From positions 337,417-401,416 of the forward strand of contig LDXR01000002.1 of the NCBI GenBank assembly GCA_001443495.1: DNA of 64,000 bases, given 5' to 3'. This DNA comes from a candidate division NC10 bacterium CSP1-5. GTDB taxonomy: Bacteria > Methylomirabilota > Methylomirabilia > Methylomirabilales > CSP1-5. Each line of letters starts with the position of its first letter. The first letter of the stretch is position 1. This document shows positions 33,377 through 42,679 of this stretch, one piece after another. Both the position numbers and the translations under genes were made by a program. The notes below the pieces were generated by a model. It worked only from the letters and a program-made list of their open reading frames with translations, was not told the origin of the DNA and made no database searches.

Positions 33377-34302
33377 GGCTTAAATTCCCGTCCCGTGAGA
33401 TGGAGGAAGACTTCGTTCAGGGATGGGCGCTGGATGTTGATGCCCGCGATCTGGTCCCCGAAGCTCCGGATCAGCATCGGCAAGAACGCCTCTCCGTCCG
33501 TGACCTCCAGGAGGAGACCTCGGTCGGTCACCTGGGGCGAGAGTTGGAATTCCTCGCGAATCGCCCGGGCCAGCTCGTTCAGCCGGTCGCTTCGGATCTG
33601 GACCACGTCCCCTTTAAATACCTGTTTGAGTTCCTCGGGGGTATCGAGGGCAATGAGGCGGCCGTGGTCAATGATCCCCACCCGGTCACAGGTCTCTGCC
33701 TCCTCCAGATAGTGCGTGGTCACGAAGAGGGTCGTCTCCTCCTGCCGGCGCAGCGTGTCGAGGAATTGCCAGATCTGTCGACGGGCCTGCGGGTCGAGGC
33801 CGACCGTCGGTTCATCGAGGAAGAGGATCCGCGGCCGATGAAGCACCCCGCGGGCGATGTCGAGTCGCCGACGCAGACCGCCGGACAGATGCTTTGTCAT
33901 GTGATCCTTCCGATCGGTCAGCTCGAAAAGCCGGAGAATCTCGGCAATCCGCTCGGTGGCGACGCGGGACGTCAGGTTTTGCAGGCAGCAGGCGAACCAG
34001 AGGTTTTCGTACGCCGTCAGGTCTTTGTCGAGGGTGCTCTCCTGAAAGACGAGCCCGATGGCCCGCCGGACCGCCCAGGCCTCCTTCACGCAATCATGAC
34101 CCGCGACGCGGGCGGAGCCGGCGGTCGGCCGAAGCAACGTGCACAGCATGTGAATCGTGGTGGTCTTCCCGGCGCCGTTGGGGCCCAAGAAGGCGAACAG
34201 CTCTCCCGGACGGACCTCGATGGTGAGCCCGTCCACCGCAGTGAGATCGCCAAAGCGTTTGACCAGATTTTCTGTCACGATGGCGGGCACGCTTTTCCTC
34301 AC
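33373..34302 (-). CDS. ABC transporter ATP-binding protein
   Basis: A 309-residue DrrA-type ATPase: Walker A FLGPNGAGKTTTIHML, Q-loop FQESTLDKDLTAYENL, signature HLSGGLRRRLDIARGV, Walker B RILFLDEPTVGLD, His switch VTTHYLEEA, plus a ~70-residue C-terminal DUF4162-like extension. GTG 34302 overlaps the aldehyde dehydrogenase stop (GTGA) and its own stop overlaps the permease start, so the genes are translationally coupled. Confidence 0.92.
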   Translation of the reverse strand: MRKSVPAIVTENLVKRFGDLTAVDGLTIEVRPGELFAFLGPNGAGKTTTIHMLCTLLRPTAGSARVAGHDCVKEAWAVRRAIGLVFQESTLDKDLTAYENLWFACCLQNLTSRVATERIAEILRLFELTDRKDHMTKHLSGGLRRRLDIARGVLHRPRILFLDEPTVGLDPQARRQIWQFLDTLRRQEETTLFVTTHYLEEAETCDRVGIIDHGRLIALDTPEELKQVFKGDVVQIRSDRLNELARAIREEFQLSPQVTDRGLLLEVTDGEAFLPMLIRSFGDQIAGINIQRPSLNEVFLHLTGREFKP

Positions 34303-35768
34303 ACCCCCCACGAGACCAGTTTCGTTTCCAGAAAACTCTCGAGACCCATCTGACCCCCCTCCTTGCCGATCCCGCTCGCCTTCCATCCGCCAAAGGGGGC
34401 CTGGGGGGTTCCCGGGAACGGGTCGTTGATCCCTACCACCCCGAACCGGAGCTGCTCCGCCATGCGAAAGACCCGGCTGACGTTCCGCGTGTAGCAATAA
34501 GCGGCCAGCCCGTACGGCGTGGCGTTCGCCGCCGCGATCACGTCGGCTTCCCCGGAAAAGGAGAGGAGTGGAGCGACCGGACCAAAGGTCTCCTCTTGCA
34601 TGATGACCATCTGGTCTGTCACTCCGGTAAGTACGGTTGGCTCGAAATAAAATCCTCCGGCGAAGGCTCCGCCCGTGAGGCGGCGCCCTCCGCAGAGGAC
34701 TGTGGCTCCCTTGCCGCGGGCGTCTTCCACGTGGTGCGCGACCTTTTCGTAGCCCTCCTTGTTGATTAACGGTCCAACCCTGACCGTCTCGTCCTGGGGA
34801 TCCCCGACATGCAGCGCGCGGGCCAGCTCGGTGAATCGCGCCGCAAAGGGCTCGAAGATTCGCTCGTGGATGTAGATCCGGTTCGCGCAGATGCACGTCT
34901 GTCCGGCGTTTCGGAATTTGGATGCCACGGCGGCCTGGACGGAAGCCTCGGGGTCCGCGTCGTCAAAGACGATAAAAGGGGCGTGTCCCCCGAGCTCCAG
35001 GGTAAGTCGCTTGACCCGGTCGGCGGCATGACGCATCAAATATCGTCCGACTTCGGTCGAGCCGGTAAAGTTGATTTTCCCGACGGCGGGATGCTCCAAG
35101 AAGGCCTGTCCGATCGCCGGGGCATCTCCCGTCACGAGGTTCAGCACTCCCGGCGGCAGCCCGCTCTCCTGGAGGGCCTCGCAGACTGCTATGGCGCTGA
35201 GGGGTGTGCGCTCATCCGGTTTGACGACGACGGTGCACCCGGCGGCCAAGGCGGGGGCGACCGGTCGCGTGATGGCCGCCGCGGGAAAGTTCCAGATGGT
35301 GATGGCGGCAGCGACGCCGATGGGGTGCCGCAGCGTCAGGAGGCGTTTGGAGGGGGAGGAGGCGGGGATCGTTCGTCCCCCGATCCGTTTGCACTCTTCG
35401 GCGGCGAACTGCAGAAAACCAGCAGTGTATGCGATCTCGCCCCGCGCCTCGGTGATCGGCTTGCCGGCCTCGGCCGTCAGAAGGCGAGCCAGGCGTTCGC
35501 GATCGGCGAGGAGCCGGTCAGCCGCGCGCTGCAGAAGACCTGCGCGCTCTGCTGCCGGGCGTTCCGCCCAACCCGGAAAGGCTTTCTGGGCTGACTCAAT
35601 GGCTCTTCCCGCCTCTGCGGCTCCAGCATAGGGGACTTCGGCCAGCCGCTCGCCGGTGGCCGGATTGATCACCGGGAACGTGCGACCGCCCTCCGCCGGG
35701 AGCCACTCGCCACCGATCAACATCCGCTGGTGACGGCCCACCCATTTTGCGTATGGCACGTCAGTCAT
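34299..35768 (-). CDS. NAD(P)-dependent aldehyde dehydrogenase (succinate-semialdehyde type)
   Basis: A 489-residue aldehyde dehydrogenase of full length: Asn in TIWNFPAAAITR, NAD site FTGSTEVGRYLM, general base Glu in LELGGHAPFIVF, nucleophile Cys in NAGQTCICANR, and EETFGPVAPL. Closest to the GabD-type branch. It could oxidise aldehydes produced by PQQ alcohol dehydrogenases such as XoxF, but the true substrate is unknown. Sits between an SRPBCC gene and an ABC exporter, all with 4-bp overlaps. Confidence 0.92.
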   Translation of the reverse strand: MTDVPYAKWVGRHQRMLIGGEWLPAEGGRTFPVINPATGERLAEVPYAGAAEAGRAIESAQKAFPGWAERPAAERAGLLQRAADRLLADRERLARLLTAEAGKPITEARGEIAYTAGFLQFAAEECKRIGGRTIPASSPSKRLLTLRHPIGVAAAITIWNFPAAAITRPVAPALAAGCTVVVKPDERTPLSAIAVCEALQESGLPPGVLNLVTGDAPAIGQAFLEHPAVGKINFTGSTEVGRYLMRHAADRVKRLTLELGGHAPFIVFDDADPEASVQAAVASKFRNAGQTCICANRIYIHERIFEPFAARFTELARALHVGDPQDETVRVGPLINKEGYEKVAHHVEDARGKGATVLCGGRRLTGGAFAGGFYFEPTVLTGVTDQMVIMQEETFGPVAPLLSFSGEADVIAAANATPYGLAAYCYTRNVSRVFRMAEQLRFGVVGINDPFPGTPQAPFGGWKASGIGKEGGQMGLESFLETKLVSWGV

Positions 35769-36160
35769 TGCGATTCCAAAACGGACTTCAAGATTTGCAG
35801 TTCTTTCCGAACGTTTTCAACGAGGGTTTCGAACAAGCCAGGCGCAGCACCAGGGGGCTCGAACTGCGTAAAGATATACAGGACCCCGTCCCCGGTTCGG
35901 AAGAGTCGGCTTGGGGAGCACCGATACTGCCCATCCCGGCCGAAATGGAAGTCGATCACTCCCGTGTCGTGATCTGCCCGGATAAATAGATCCAGTTCAC
36001 CGCGGGGGGTCCGCACCCGAAAGGTGTCCCCGCGCGGCTCAGGTGGGGCGAGCGCGAAATCGACCGTCCAGAGGTGCAGACTGGTGGGGTCCGTAAGAAA
36101 GGCCCAGGCCCGATCGAAGGGAACTTTCATGGCGATGGATAGAGTTTCTGACCGCTCCAC
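35765..36160 (-). CDS. SRPBCC (START-like) family protein
   Basis: A 131-residue small-molecule-binding fold. LSIAMKVPFDRAWAFLTDP is the typical first strand and helix of polyketide-cyclase-like SRPBCC proteins; DGVLYIFTQFEPPG and a C-terminal amphipathic helix complete it. GTG 36160 or ATG 36130 could be the start; GTG has AAGGGGACAG upstream. First gene of a four-gene overlapping operon with aldehyde dehydrogenase and ABC exporter. Ligand unknown. Confidence 0.75.
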   Translation of the reverse strand: MERSETLSIAMKVPFDRAWAFLTDPTSLHLWTVDFALAPPEPRGDTFRVRTPRGELDLFIRADHDTGVIDFHFGRDGQYRCSPSRLFRTGDGVLYIFTQFEPPGAAPGLFETLVENVRKELQILKSVLESQ

Positions 36161-36320
36161 AGTTCTGTCCCCTTGCCGGGGATCGCCCAGGCAGTTTGCG
36201 GCCTTCGCGCCCGCACCGCCTGCAGGTCAATGCGGGGCAGTGAGGCCTGACGACGACTATAGCGGACCGATGCCCCCAAGGCAAGCTGTCCAGCGGCCGG
36301 CTGGCAGCCGTCCGCACACA

Positions 36321-36453
36321 GTGCTGAGGACTGAGGGCTGAGGGCCGAGCCGGAGAACAGGACTGAGGACTGAGTGCCGAGGTTTGAGCCTCAGTCCTCA
36401 TGGCTGCCCTTGGCTCAGTCCTGAGATGGCTGACTGCTTATTGCTGACTGCTA
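36321..36453. repeat. CTGAGGACTGAG-rich intergenic repeats
   Basis: The 290-bp gap between the SRPBCC and folE genes contains no gene. The word TGAGGACTGAG occurs at 36325-36335 and 36364-36374, and its exact reverse complement at 36390-36400, with further degenerate copies and GCTGACTGC words to 36453. Similar GCTGACTGCTGAC words appear at 40630-40645. This looks like a dispersed intergenic repeat family rather than a binding site. Confidence 0.6.
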
Positions 36454-37062
36454 CGGGGTGGGCCGGTCGGAGATCAACTGGATCAGTTGATTTCGAGTGG
36501 TGGGGTCGCTTCGGAAGACGCCCAACATGGTGCTGGTGACGGCTTGGGCATTAGCCTTCTCCACCCCACGCATCATCATGCAGAGATGGGCAGCCTCGAT
36601 CACCACCGCCACCCCGCGCGGTCTGGCCATCTCCCACAGGCTTCTGGCAACTTGGGCGGTCAGCCGCTCTTGAACGTGCAGCCGGCGGCAGAGGCTATCG
36701 ATCAAGCGGGCCACCTTCCTAGGACGCAAGACCTGCCGGTTGGGGATGTACGCGACGTGACACCGCCCGAAGAAGGGGAGGATGTGATGTTCACAGAGGC
36801 TTGCAATCGGGATGTTGCGGACGAAGATCATCTCGTTCCGCCGCCCACTCTCGAGCTTCGCAGGAAGGGTTACCTTGACGCCCCGCAGGCCTCCACTCGT
36901 CAGATGCTGCAGAGCCCGGACAAACCGAGTCGGAGTCTGTCGAAGGCCTGCACGGTCTGGATTTTCCCCCAGGGCCCCGATGATCTTTCGGACCAGTGCC
37001 TCCATACTATTCCCGCGGGCACGGATACGCGACGATCGGGCGGATTTGCGTCTGGCGTTCAT
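36451..37062 (-). CDS. folE: GTP cyclohydrolase I
   Basis: Converts GTP to 7,8-dihydroneopterin triphosphate, first step of pterin synthesis. Zinc and catalytic motifs: IASLCEHHILPFFG, RLHVQERLTAQVA, and AAHLCMMMRGVEKANA (second zinc Cys). Also EDPDRAGL-like GENPDRAGLRQTPTR at the start of the domain. About 203 residues. ATG 37062 is used; a GTG two codons upstream is possible, and Met at 37005 would trim a basic leader (RRKSARSSRIRARG). It likely feeds the PTPS and DHPS-like enzymes of the H4MPT cluster. Confidence 0.93.
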   Translation of the reverse strand: MNARRKSARSSRIRARGNSMEALVRKIIGALGENPDRAGLRQTPTRFVRALQHLTSGGLRGVKVTLPAKLESGRRNEMIFVRNIPIASLCEHHILPFFGRCHVAYIPNRQVLRPRKVARLIDSLCRRLHVQERLTAQVARSLWEMARPRGVAVVIEAAHLCMMMRGVEKANAQAVTSTMLGVFRSDPTTRNQLIQLISDRPTP

Positions 37063-37099
37063 ATCCACGGTCCACCGATGGGGATCGCACTCGTTGGCA

Positions 37100-37858
37100 T
37101 CACGGCCTCACGCCTGGACGAGGCTTCCTCCTCCCCAAGGGTTCGACGTCCTTCCCGGACATCTTGAGGATTCGCAAGAAGGCGGTCGGATCACTCAGGT
37201 CTGATAGAAGATGATCAGGATTCGCAGCCGCCAACGTCTCATAGGAATCACCCCCGCTCGCCACTGCCACGGTACTGATCTTCAACCGCTTCCCCGCGGC
37301 GATGTCGAGGACCGTATCGCCCACAAGGATGACTCTGATCGGATGGCGCCGGCGCGGCAGGAGGGCCCTTCCGCGATCGATCGCCAGCCGCACGAGGGTT
37401 TCCCGATCTGCCGCATCCGACCCGAAGGCACCGAACCGGAAGTACGCAACGAGGCCGGCACGCCGGAGTTTCAATCGTGCGGCCCCTTCGAGGTTGCCCG
37501 TGGCCAGGCCCAGGGCGATCTTCGGGTCGGCGGTCAGCGTGTCGAGGAGGTCCGGGACGCCGGGCAAGACCTGGAAACCGGGCGACGCGGTCAGCTCCTC
37601 CTCCAGGTGGGCAAGGTAGCGACTATACAGCAGCCGGCGTTCAGTGCCGCGAAGAGATGTGCCGAGGCGCGCGCGGACAATCCCCTCGATGATCTCTGGA
37701 TCGGTCCGGCCATGGACCCGCAGGCCATCAACGGCCGCATCGACCCCCCAGAGCTCTCGGAAGGCGCGTAGCAGCGCCCGCCGGTCGGCCCCACCCGTCG
37801 TTACCAGGGTCCCATCCAGATCAAAAAGGACGAGCACTTCGAGGGTCACTCTGGACAT
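37100..37858 (-). CDS. HAD-superfamily hydrolase (phosphoglycolate phosphatase-like)
   Basis: A 252-residue HAD phosphatase: motif I LFDLDGTLVTTGG, motif II in LATGN (Thr), motif III Lys within AADRET/RHPIRV region, motif IV VILVGDTVLDIAAG. A C1-type cap lies between motifs I and II. ATG 37858 places motif I at the N-terminus as in the family; the longer upstream frame is unrelated in composition. It is 31 bp upstream of folE on the same strand. A phosphoglycolate or pterin-phosphate substrate is possible; the latter would replace the missing step after GTP cyclohydrolase. Confidence 0.85.
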   Translation of the reverse strand: MSRVTLEVLVLFDLDGTLVTTGGADRRALLRAFRELWGVDAAVDGLRVHGRTDPEIIEGIVRARLGTSLRGTERRLLYSRYLAHLEEELTASPGFQVLPGVPDLLDTLTADPKIALGLATGNLEGAARLKLRRAGLVAYFRFGAFGSDAADRETLVRLAIDRGRALLPRRRHPIRVILVGDTVLDIAAGKRLKISTVAVASGGDSYETLAAANPDHLLSDLSDPTAFLRILKMSGKDVEPLGRRKPRPGVRP

Positions 37859-37935
37859 GAGGCGCACAGGCGATTCCCCCGCGGCGAATGCATGTATAGC
37901 TGGTATCGCCTCACCGCGAGGATGATGTATGGGGA

Positions 37936-37966
37936 GCCCACGCACCGCGGCGGCGGGTGCGTGGGC
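37936..37966 (-). terminator. GC-rich hairpin after PhoX-like gene
   Basis: GCCCACGCACC (37936-37946) pairs perfectly with GGTGCGTGGGC (37956-37966). It lies 12 bp beyond the PhoX-like stop on the minus strand. No T run, so the terminator call is moderate. Confidence 0.55.
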
Positions 37967-37977
37967 CCCGGAAGCTT

Positions 37978-39921
37978 TTAGGTGCCGATGAGCCCTCCAT
38001 CCTTCTTGCGGATGACGATGGTGGCCGAGCGCGGACGGCCACCATCGGGCCAAGAGCTGACACCCGTGGGATTGGCCGGGTCATTGCGGGCCGGATGCGG
38101 CTGGACCCCCTCGCCAGGGTGCTGGATGTTCACGAACAGGTGCCTCCCGTCGGACGTGACAAACGCCGCGGTGATCTCGCACCCGTTCGGTCCGGTCAGG
38201 AAGCGGCGGACCTCGCCGGTACTTGGATCAGCGGCCAGCATCTGATTGTTCCCGATGTTGACCCAGTCTTTCGTCCCCATGCTTGCTGCCGAGGAGTCGG
38301 TCTGGATCCACAGGACCCCACGCGGATCGATGACCAGGCCGTCGGGACATGCGAACGCCACGCCCCCCTTGACGTTGCCCCGCTTGTCGGGATCGCTATG
38401 CTGCGGGTCGCCGGCGAGCAGGAAGACGTCCCACTCGAAGCGGGTGGAGGTGGGGTCGTTGTTGGCCTCGCGCCAGCGGATCACGTGGCCGAATATGTTA
38501 CTGGCCCTGGGGTTCGCCGCATCGGGGCCCCGCTTTCCCGGCTTGCCGCGGTCGCTGTTGTTGCTGAGGGCGGCATAGACCTCCTGCGTCGCGGGATGGA
38601 CGGCGAACCACTCCGGGCGGTCGCACGGGGTAGCCTTGACCGTGTCGCCCGCGCCACGGCTGTTGATCAGGACCTCGGCCTGCGAATTGAACCCGTTGGC
38701 CGGGGTCAGGCCGTTCTTCCCGTACGTGAGCTCGATCCACTCCCCGGTGCCGTTGTCATTGAACTTGGCCGCGTAGAGTTTTCCCACGTCGAGGACGTGC
38801 CTGTTGGCATCGAAGTCCCCACCCGGGATGTAGGGGATGTCACTCACGTACTTGTAGATGTATTCGAACTTGGTCCGGAAATCGTCATCGCCCATGTAGT
38901 ACACCACGCGCCGGTCGGGGGCAATGGCGAGCGCCGCCCCCTCGTGGGCCATGCGCCCCAAGGCGGTGCGCTTGATGGGCGCGCGGGTGGGCTCATAGGG
39001 ATCGATCTCGACCACCCAGCCGTGGCGGTTCGGTTCATTTGGGTGCAGCGCGGCGTCGAAGCGGGGGTCGAACTCGTGCCAACGGAAGCCCCAGGTCTTC
39101 GCGTCGACGCCGTACCGATCCTGGAGGGGCGGGATCTTCTCGGACTTGTTGATGAAGTAGGGGGTGACGTTCTCCTCGCAAGTGAGGTAGGTCCCCCAGG
39201 GGGTCACGCCATGGGCGCAGTTGTTCCAGGTCCCCAGGGCCATCCGGCCGGTGGGGTCGAGGGCGGTCCGCACCAGGGGATGGCCGGCCGCCGGACCCGA
39301 GAGGAACATGGGGGTATCGGCGGTGATGCGCCTCGCGTACCGAGAGGGACGCACCACGGACCACTTCTCCCCTTTCCGGCGGACCTCGATCACGCCGATC
39401 CCGTGCGCGTTCTTGGACTTCTGGACCTTTTCGGCCGACCAGGTTTTCATTCCGTCCGCATGGAGGAGCCCGTCATCGGTGTACTCGAAGTTGATGGCCA
39501 GCAGCCCTCGGTCGGTCAAGGGTGCCCCTTTGGGCAGGGGGAACAGGTGCATCCCGTCGTGGGCCATCCCGGCCTGCACGGCCTGATCTGCGGCCGAGTT
39601 GCTGGCATCGGCCTTCAGCTCCGGCCCGTCGGAGATGGGATCCCCCCAAGCGAAGAGCACGTCATAGGCATAGCCGGGCGGCAGGTGGACCGCGTCATCT
39701 TTGGAGACCGGAACGCTGGTGAAACCGAGCAGGGGACTCGCGGCAAGGACCTGGCTTACGAAACGACCCGGTCCGCCCAGGAAGGTGACGATGCCGGCGC
39801 CCAGGGCGCCTTTGAGGACCTGGCGGCGTGAAAGGTGCTTGACGGCCAGTGCTTCGAGCGGACTCACCTGTATACCTCTTGGCTCGTTGACATTCACGTA
39901 TGTTTTCTGTCTCTTCACCAT
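37978..39921 (-). CDS. PhoX-family (DUF839) Tat-exported phosphatase
   Basis: A 647-residue PhoX-like beta-propeller protein, the calcium-dependent alkaline phosphatase family. Tat signal SRRQVLKGALGAGIVTFLGG at about residues 31-50. Family strings: GLLAINFEYTDD, CAHGVTPWGTYLTCEENVTPYF (split as AHGVTPWGTYL and TCEENVTPYF), HGWVVEIDP, and FACPDGLVIDPRGVLWIQTD near the end. ATG 39921 follows AAGGAGAACCGAG. Expected in the periplasm, scavenging phosphate from organic esters; no Pho-box was identified. Confidence 0.87.
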   Translation of the reverse strand: MVKRQKTYVNVNEPRGIQVSPLEALAVKHLSRRQVLKGALGAGIVTFLGGPGRFVSQVLAASPLLGFTSVPVSKDDAVHLPPGYAYDVLFAWGDPISDGPELKADASNSAADQAVQAGMAHDGMHLFPLPKGAPLTDRGLLAINFEYTDDGLLHADGMKTWSAEKVQKSKNAHGIGVIEVRRKGEKWSVVRPSRYARRITADTPMFLSGPAAGHPLVRTALDPTGRMALGTWNNCAHGVTPWGTYLTCEENVTPYFINKSEKIPPLQDRYGVDAKTWGFRWHEFDPRFDAALHPNEPNRHGWVVEIDPYEPTRAPIKRTALGRMAHEGAALAIAPDRRVVYYMGDDDFRTKFEYIYKYVSDIPYIPGGDFDANRHVLDVGKLYAAKFNDNGTGEWIELTYGKNGLTPANGFNSQAEVLINSRGAGDTVKATPCDRPEWFAVHPATQEVYAALSNNSDRGKPGKRGPDAANPRASNIFGHVIRWREANNDPTSTRFEWDVFLLAGDPQHSDPDKRGNVKGGVAFACPDGLVIDPRGVLWIQTDSSAASMGTKDWVNIGNNQMLAADPSTGEVRRFLTGPNGCEITAAFVTSDGRHLFVNIQHPGEGVQPHPARNDPANPTGVSSWPDGGRPRSATIVIRKKDGGLIGT

Positions 39922-40032
39922 CTCGGTTCTCCTTGTAGGAATCAGAATCATTCCCGACACCCAACGTGTCGAACAGGAAGCCTCAGATCCCCCCTTTCCT
40001 AAAGTTTTTCGGCAAGCGGACCTGATGGGGCA

Positions 40033-40569
40033 TTAGCAGCACAGGCGGGCTAGAGTCGGAACCGGAAATCGACTCAAGATCCAGCCATCCAGGCCCCAGG
40101 TGCGTCCGGCCCTGGACGCGACGAAGACGATCATACACATAATGAGGAGAAGGTGGAAGCCCTGCGGGCCAGGGCCCATCCAGAAGGTGGCCAGAAAGTA
40201 GATCACCATCATGACCAGGCCGATCAGCCCCGCCAGCACTGACAGGAGGCCCAGGGTAAGCCCCACGCCGGCGCTGAATTCCCCCCAGGCGGTGAGACCG
40301 GCGAAGAGCTTGGGGTTGTGCAGGACCGTCCCCTCGAGGAATTCCTTGACCCACTCGATGGGATTGCCGCTGGCGAACTCGGCTATTCGCTTGGGCATGA
40401 AGCCGATCCACCGGTCGGTCGCCGTGGGGAGCGGCAGGAAGCCGCCCCAGAGGACAAAGGTGACCTTGCGGGTCCCCCCATGCAGGAACCAGAGGCCCAC
40501 GGCGATCCGCAGCAGGGCCAGCCAGCGGTCAGGATGTCTCATGCCTGCGGCGCCGTTCTGGAAATGCAT
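40033..40569 (-). CDS. DoxX/DoxD-family membrane protein
   Basis: A 178-residue four-helix membrane protein: ALLRIAVGLWFLHGGTRKV, LFAGLTAWGEFSAGVGLTLGLL (as GEFSAGVGLTLGLLSVLAG), LVMMVIYFLATFW, and FHLLLIMCMIVFVASRAGRT-WGLDGW near the C-terminus. The GEF and WGLDxW elements are typical of DoxX/DoxD (small subunit of thiosulfate:quinone oxidoreductase and relatives). It ends in a CC pair. Function here is unclear; no thiosulfate genes adjoin it. Confidence 0.83.
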   Translation of the reverse strand: MHFQNGAAGMRHPDRWLALLRIAVGLWFLHGGTRKVTFVLWGGFLPLPTATDRWIGFMPKRIAEFASGNPIEWVKEFLEGTVLHNPKLFAGLTAWGEFSAGVGLTLGLLSVLAGLIGLVMMVIYFLATFWMGPGPQGFHLLLIMCMIVFVASRAGRTWGLDGWILSRFPVPTLARLCC

Positions 40570-40706
40570 CGCGATGACCTCCTCTGGTGACGCCTGTCAG
40601 CCGTCAGCTGTCGGCTTTGTACTGTTCGGGCTGACTGCTGACCGCAGCATTCTAGCCCGACTCCCCCTCCCGAGGCAAGGGATCGAGCCCGAGACAACAA
40701 AAGAAA

Positions 40707-40730
40707 AGGCAGGGCCGGAAGGCCCTGCCT
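40707..40730 (-). terminator. Rho-independent terminator of porin-like gene
   Basis: Perfect 10-bp stem AGGCAGGGCC/GGCCCTGCCT with GGAA loop. On the minus strand it is followed by TTTTCTTTTGTTGT and lies 22 bp after the porin-like stop. Confidence 0.85.
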
Positions 40731-40751
40731 CTTGATGGACTAGCCCCTCGC

Positions 40752-42563
40752 TCAGAATGCGGCCGAAAACTCCACGCCGGCGGTGAAGGCCGTTTCTTTG
40801 TCAATGGCTGTTCCCGTGGTCCCGAGGAATGCCTTGTTGATGGCTCCCACGCTCGACCCCGGGACGAACACGCTGAAGAAGGGCTGGATCCGGAAGTTGT
40901 TGATGTTGTACCCGATGTTGCCGTTGATCTCGAAGCCCATATAGCTTTTGTCCAAGTCGGGCAGCGCATTCTTGATCGTAGTCTGGTTGGCGATGACGGT
41001 CGCATCGGTGCGGGGGTCACCCGCGACGCAACCGAAGGTCCCAAAGGCGGTACAGTTCTGGGCCGCCTCGGCTACGTTCGCCTCGGTCTTGTCCCACCAT
41101 AAGAGGTTGAAGCCAAAGTGGGTGTCCCAGTTCTTGTCGATCTTCCCCAGCACGCCGCCAGAGACCTTCATGAAGCCCGGGTTGCCGCCCTTCCCGCCCC
41201 GGTTGTTGAAGCACTGGGGGTCGGCGCCGGCGCAATTGACGCCCAGCGTCTCGTCCGGGACGATGGTACCCAGGGTCGGCCCCGTGCCTCGACCGGTCAC
41301 GTCAAAGCCCCAGCCATCCTCGGAGTTGGCCCCAAGGCTCGCTGGGCCAAAGCTCGAGATCGACTGGCCTTTAAAGCCGTCCTTCCGCAAGGCCGCCGTG
41401 AGGTTTGAGACCGGCACGTAGCCTTCATACTTATCGTCAAACGCGTCGCCGTCGCCTCTGTGCCACTCGAAGCTGACGTATGGGGTCCAGCCGGGTGCCC
41501 CGATCGCTGCGCCATCGAGGGCCAGCTCGAAGAAGATGGCGAAGGATACGAGGTCGTAATCATCTTTGTTTGTCGGCCCAGGGGCCAAAAGCGTGTTCGG
41601 CGCGGATTTACCCAAGAACCCGGCACCCACGTTCTCGATCTGGCCCAGGAGGCCCGCGGCCTCAGCTGTCAGGGTCACCGGACCACCACCGAAGTTGCTT
41701 TTCACCACTACGGCAGGCCGGAACTGATCACTTGTCGACGTACTAGCATTGGCGGTGGGAAAGCCTCCAAGCCCTCCCACGGGAGCCGAGAACTCGTTTT
41801 GGAGCTCGGACTGCGGCACGTGACGTCTGTAATAGACGATCATGGGGGCGATGGTCGTGCCCTTAATTACGTTGATGTTGACTCGGCCCATGAAGAGTTG
41901 GGCATTCTGACTCGAGTCCAAGTCGGCAGAACCACCCGCACCAGGGAGGCCGGTCAACGTGGTGGGGCAAAATGCCGAGTTGCCCGTGAAGAGGGATCCT
42001 CCCCGGTCGCAATTCGACACGTAGTGCCACGCGACGTCCCATGACAATGAATCGCCGCCCCCGATCAGCCAGATTCCGGGATGCTCATCCGTCCAGATGA
42101 GCCCCCCTTCCGGGTCGAAGGCGTGGACATCGTATCCGACTCCCAAGGTCCCGACCTCCGGGATCTTGTAGTACAGGGCGAACCGTTCCATGTTGACGTT
42201 GTTCTGATCCACGGAGTTCGCGTCGATGTTAACCTCGATCTCGAGGTTGGCGTGGATCCGGAGGGGGCCCCTCTCCAAGGTGAATAACAGGTTGTTGTAG
42301 TTGAGGATACCCCAGTCCTGGTCCCCGAGCGCTGTGTCCGGCGAGACGAAGCTCCGGAAGTTGCCAGTCGGAAGGCCGAGACGGTTTGTTCCCTCGCTGA
42401 TGAGATCCAAGCCCTGCAGCGTGAACGGCACGAACTTGGTACTCATCCCGAACTTGAATTCGGTGCCGTCGGCCGCCTTGATGAGTGAAACGTCGGCCCA
42501 CGCCGACAGCGGTAACGCCCCTGAAAGGCCTATGATCAGGAGGAAGAGCAATCGTTTTTTCAT
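40752..42563 (-). CDS. Outer-membrane porin-like beta-barrel protein
   Basis: A 603-residue secreted protein. Signal peptide MKKRLLFLLIIGLSGALPLSAWA-DVS (about 23 residues). The mature part is built of alternating strands (for example LRIHANLEIEVNID, LGVGYDVHAF, WDVAWHYVSN, MGFEINGNIGYNI) and ends in GVEFSAAF, a C-terminal aromatic as required by the BAM complex. No plug or periplasmic domain. It follows the VCBS-repeat gene on the same strand and shares the control region opposite xoxF, so a role in uptake of substrate, lanthanide or calcium is conceivable but unproven. Confidence 0.75.
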   Translation of the reverse strand: MKKRLLFLLIIGLSGALPLSAWADVSLIKAADGTEFKFGMSTKFVPFTLQGLDLISEGTNRLGLPTGNFRSFVSPDTALGDQDWGILNYNNLLFTLERGPLRIHANLEIEVNIDANSVDQNNVNMERFALYYKIPEVGTLGVGYDVHAFDPEGGLIWTDEHPGIWLIGGGDSLSWDVAWHYVSNCDRGGSLFTGNSAFCPTTLTGLPGAGGSADLDSSQNAQLFMGRVNINVIKGTTIAPMIVYYRRHVPQSELQNEFSAPVGGLGGFPTANASTSTSDQFRPAVVVKSNFGGGPVTLTAEAAGLLGQIENVGAGFLGKSAPNTLLAPGPTNKDDYDLVSFAIFFELALDGAAIGAPGWTPYVSFEWHRGDGDAFDDKYEGYVPVSNLTAALRKDGFKGQSISSFGPASLGANSEDGWGFDVTGRGTGPTLGTIVPDETLGVNCAGADPQCFNNRGGKGGNPGFMKVSGGVLGKIDKNWDTHFGFNLLWWDKTEANVAEAAQNCTAFGTFGCVAGDPRTDATVIANQTTIKNALPDLDKSYMGFEINGNIGYNINNFRIQPFFSVFVPGSSVGAINKAFLGTTGTAIDKETAFTAGVEFSAAF

Positions 42564-42679
42564 TTCCCTACCTCCCTGTGTGTCAGAGTCATGAGGCGGG
42601 TGAACCCACTTCCCTCTTCACCGTTCCCTCACTTCATCGGCATCCCTCCCTTCCTCGAGTTATTTCTTATTTCCCGGAT

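Noticed and set aside
33373-34896. Single long frame joining the ABC ATPase to upstream sequence
   Set aside because: The N-terminal ~200 residues are a shadow of the aldehyde dehydrogenase; the ATPase starts at GTG 34302.
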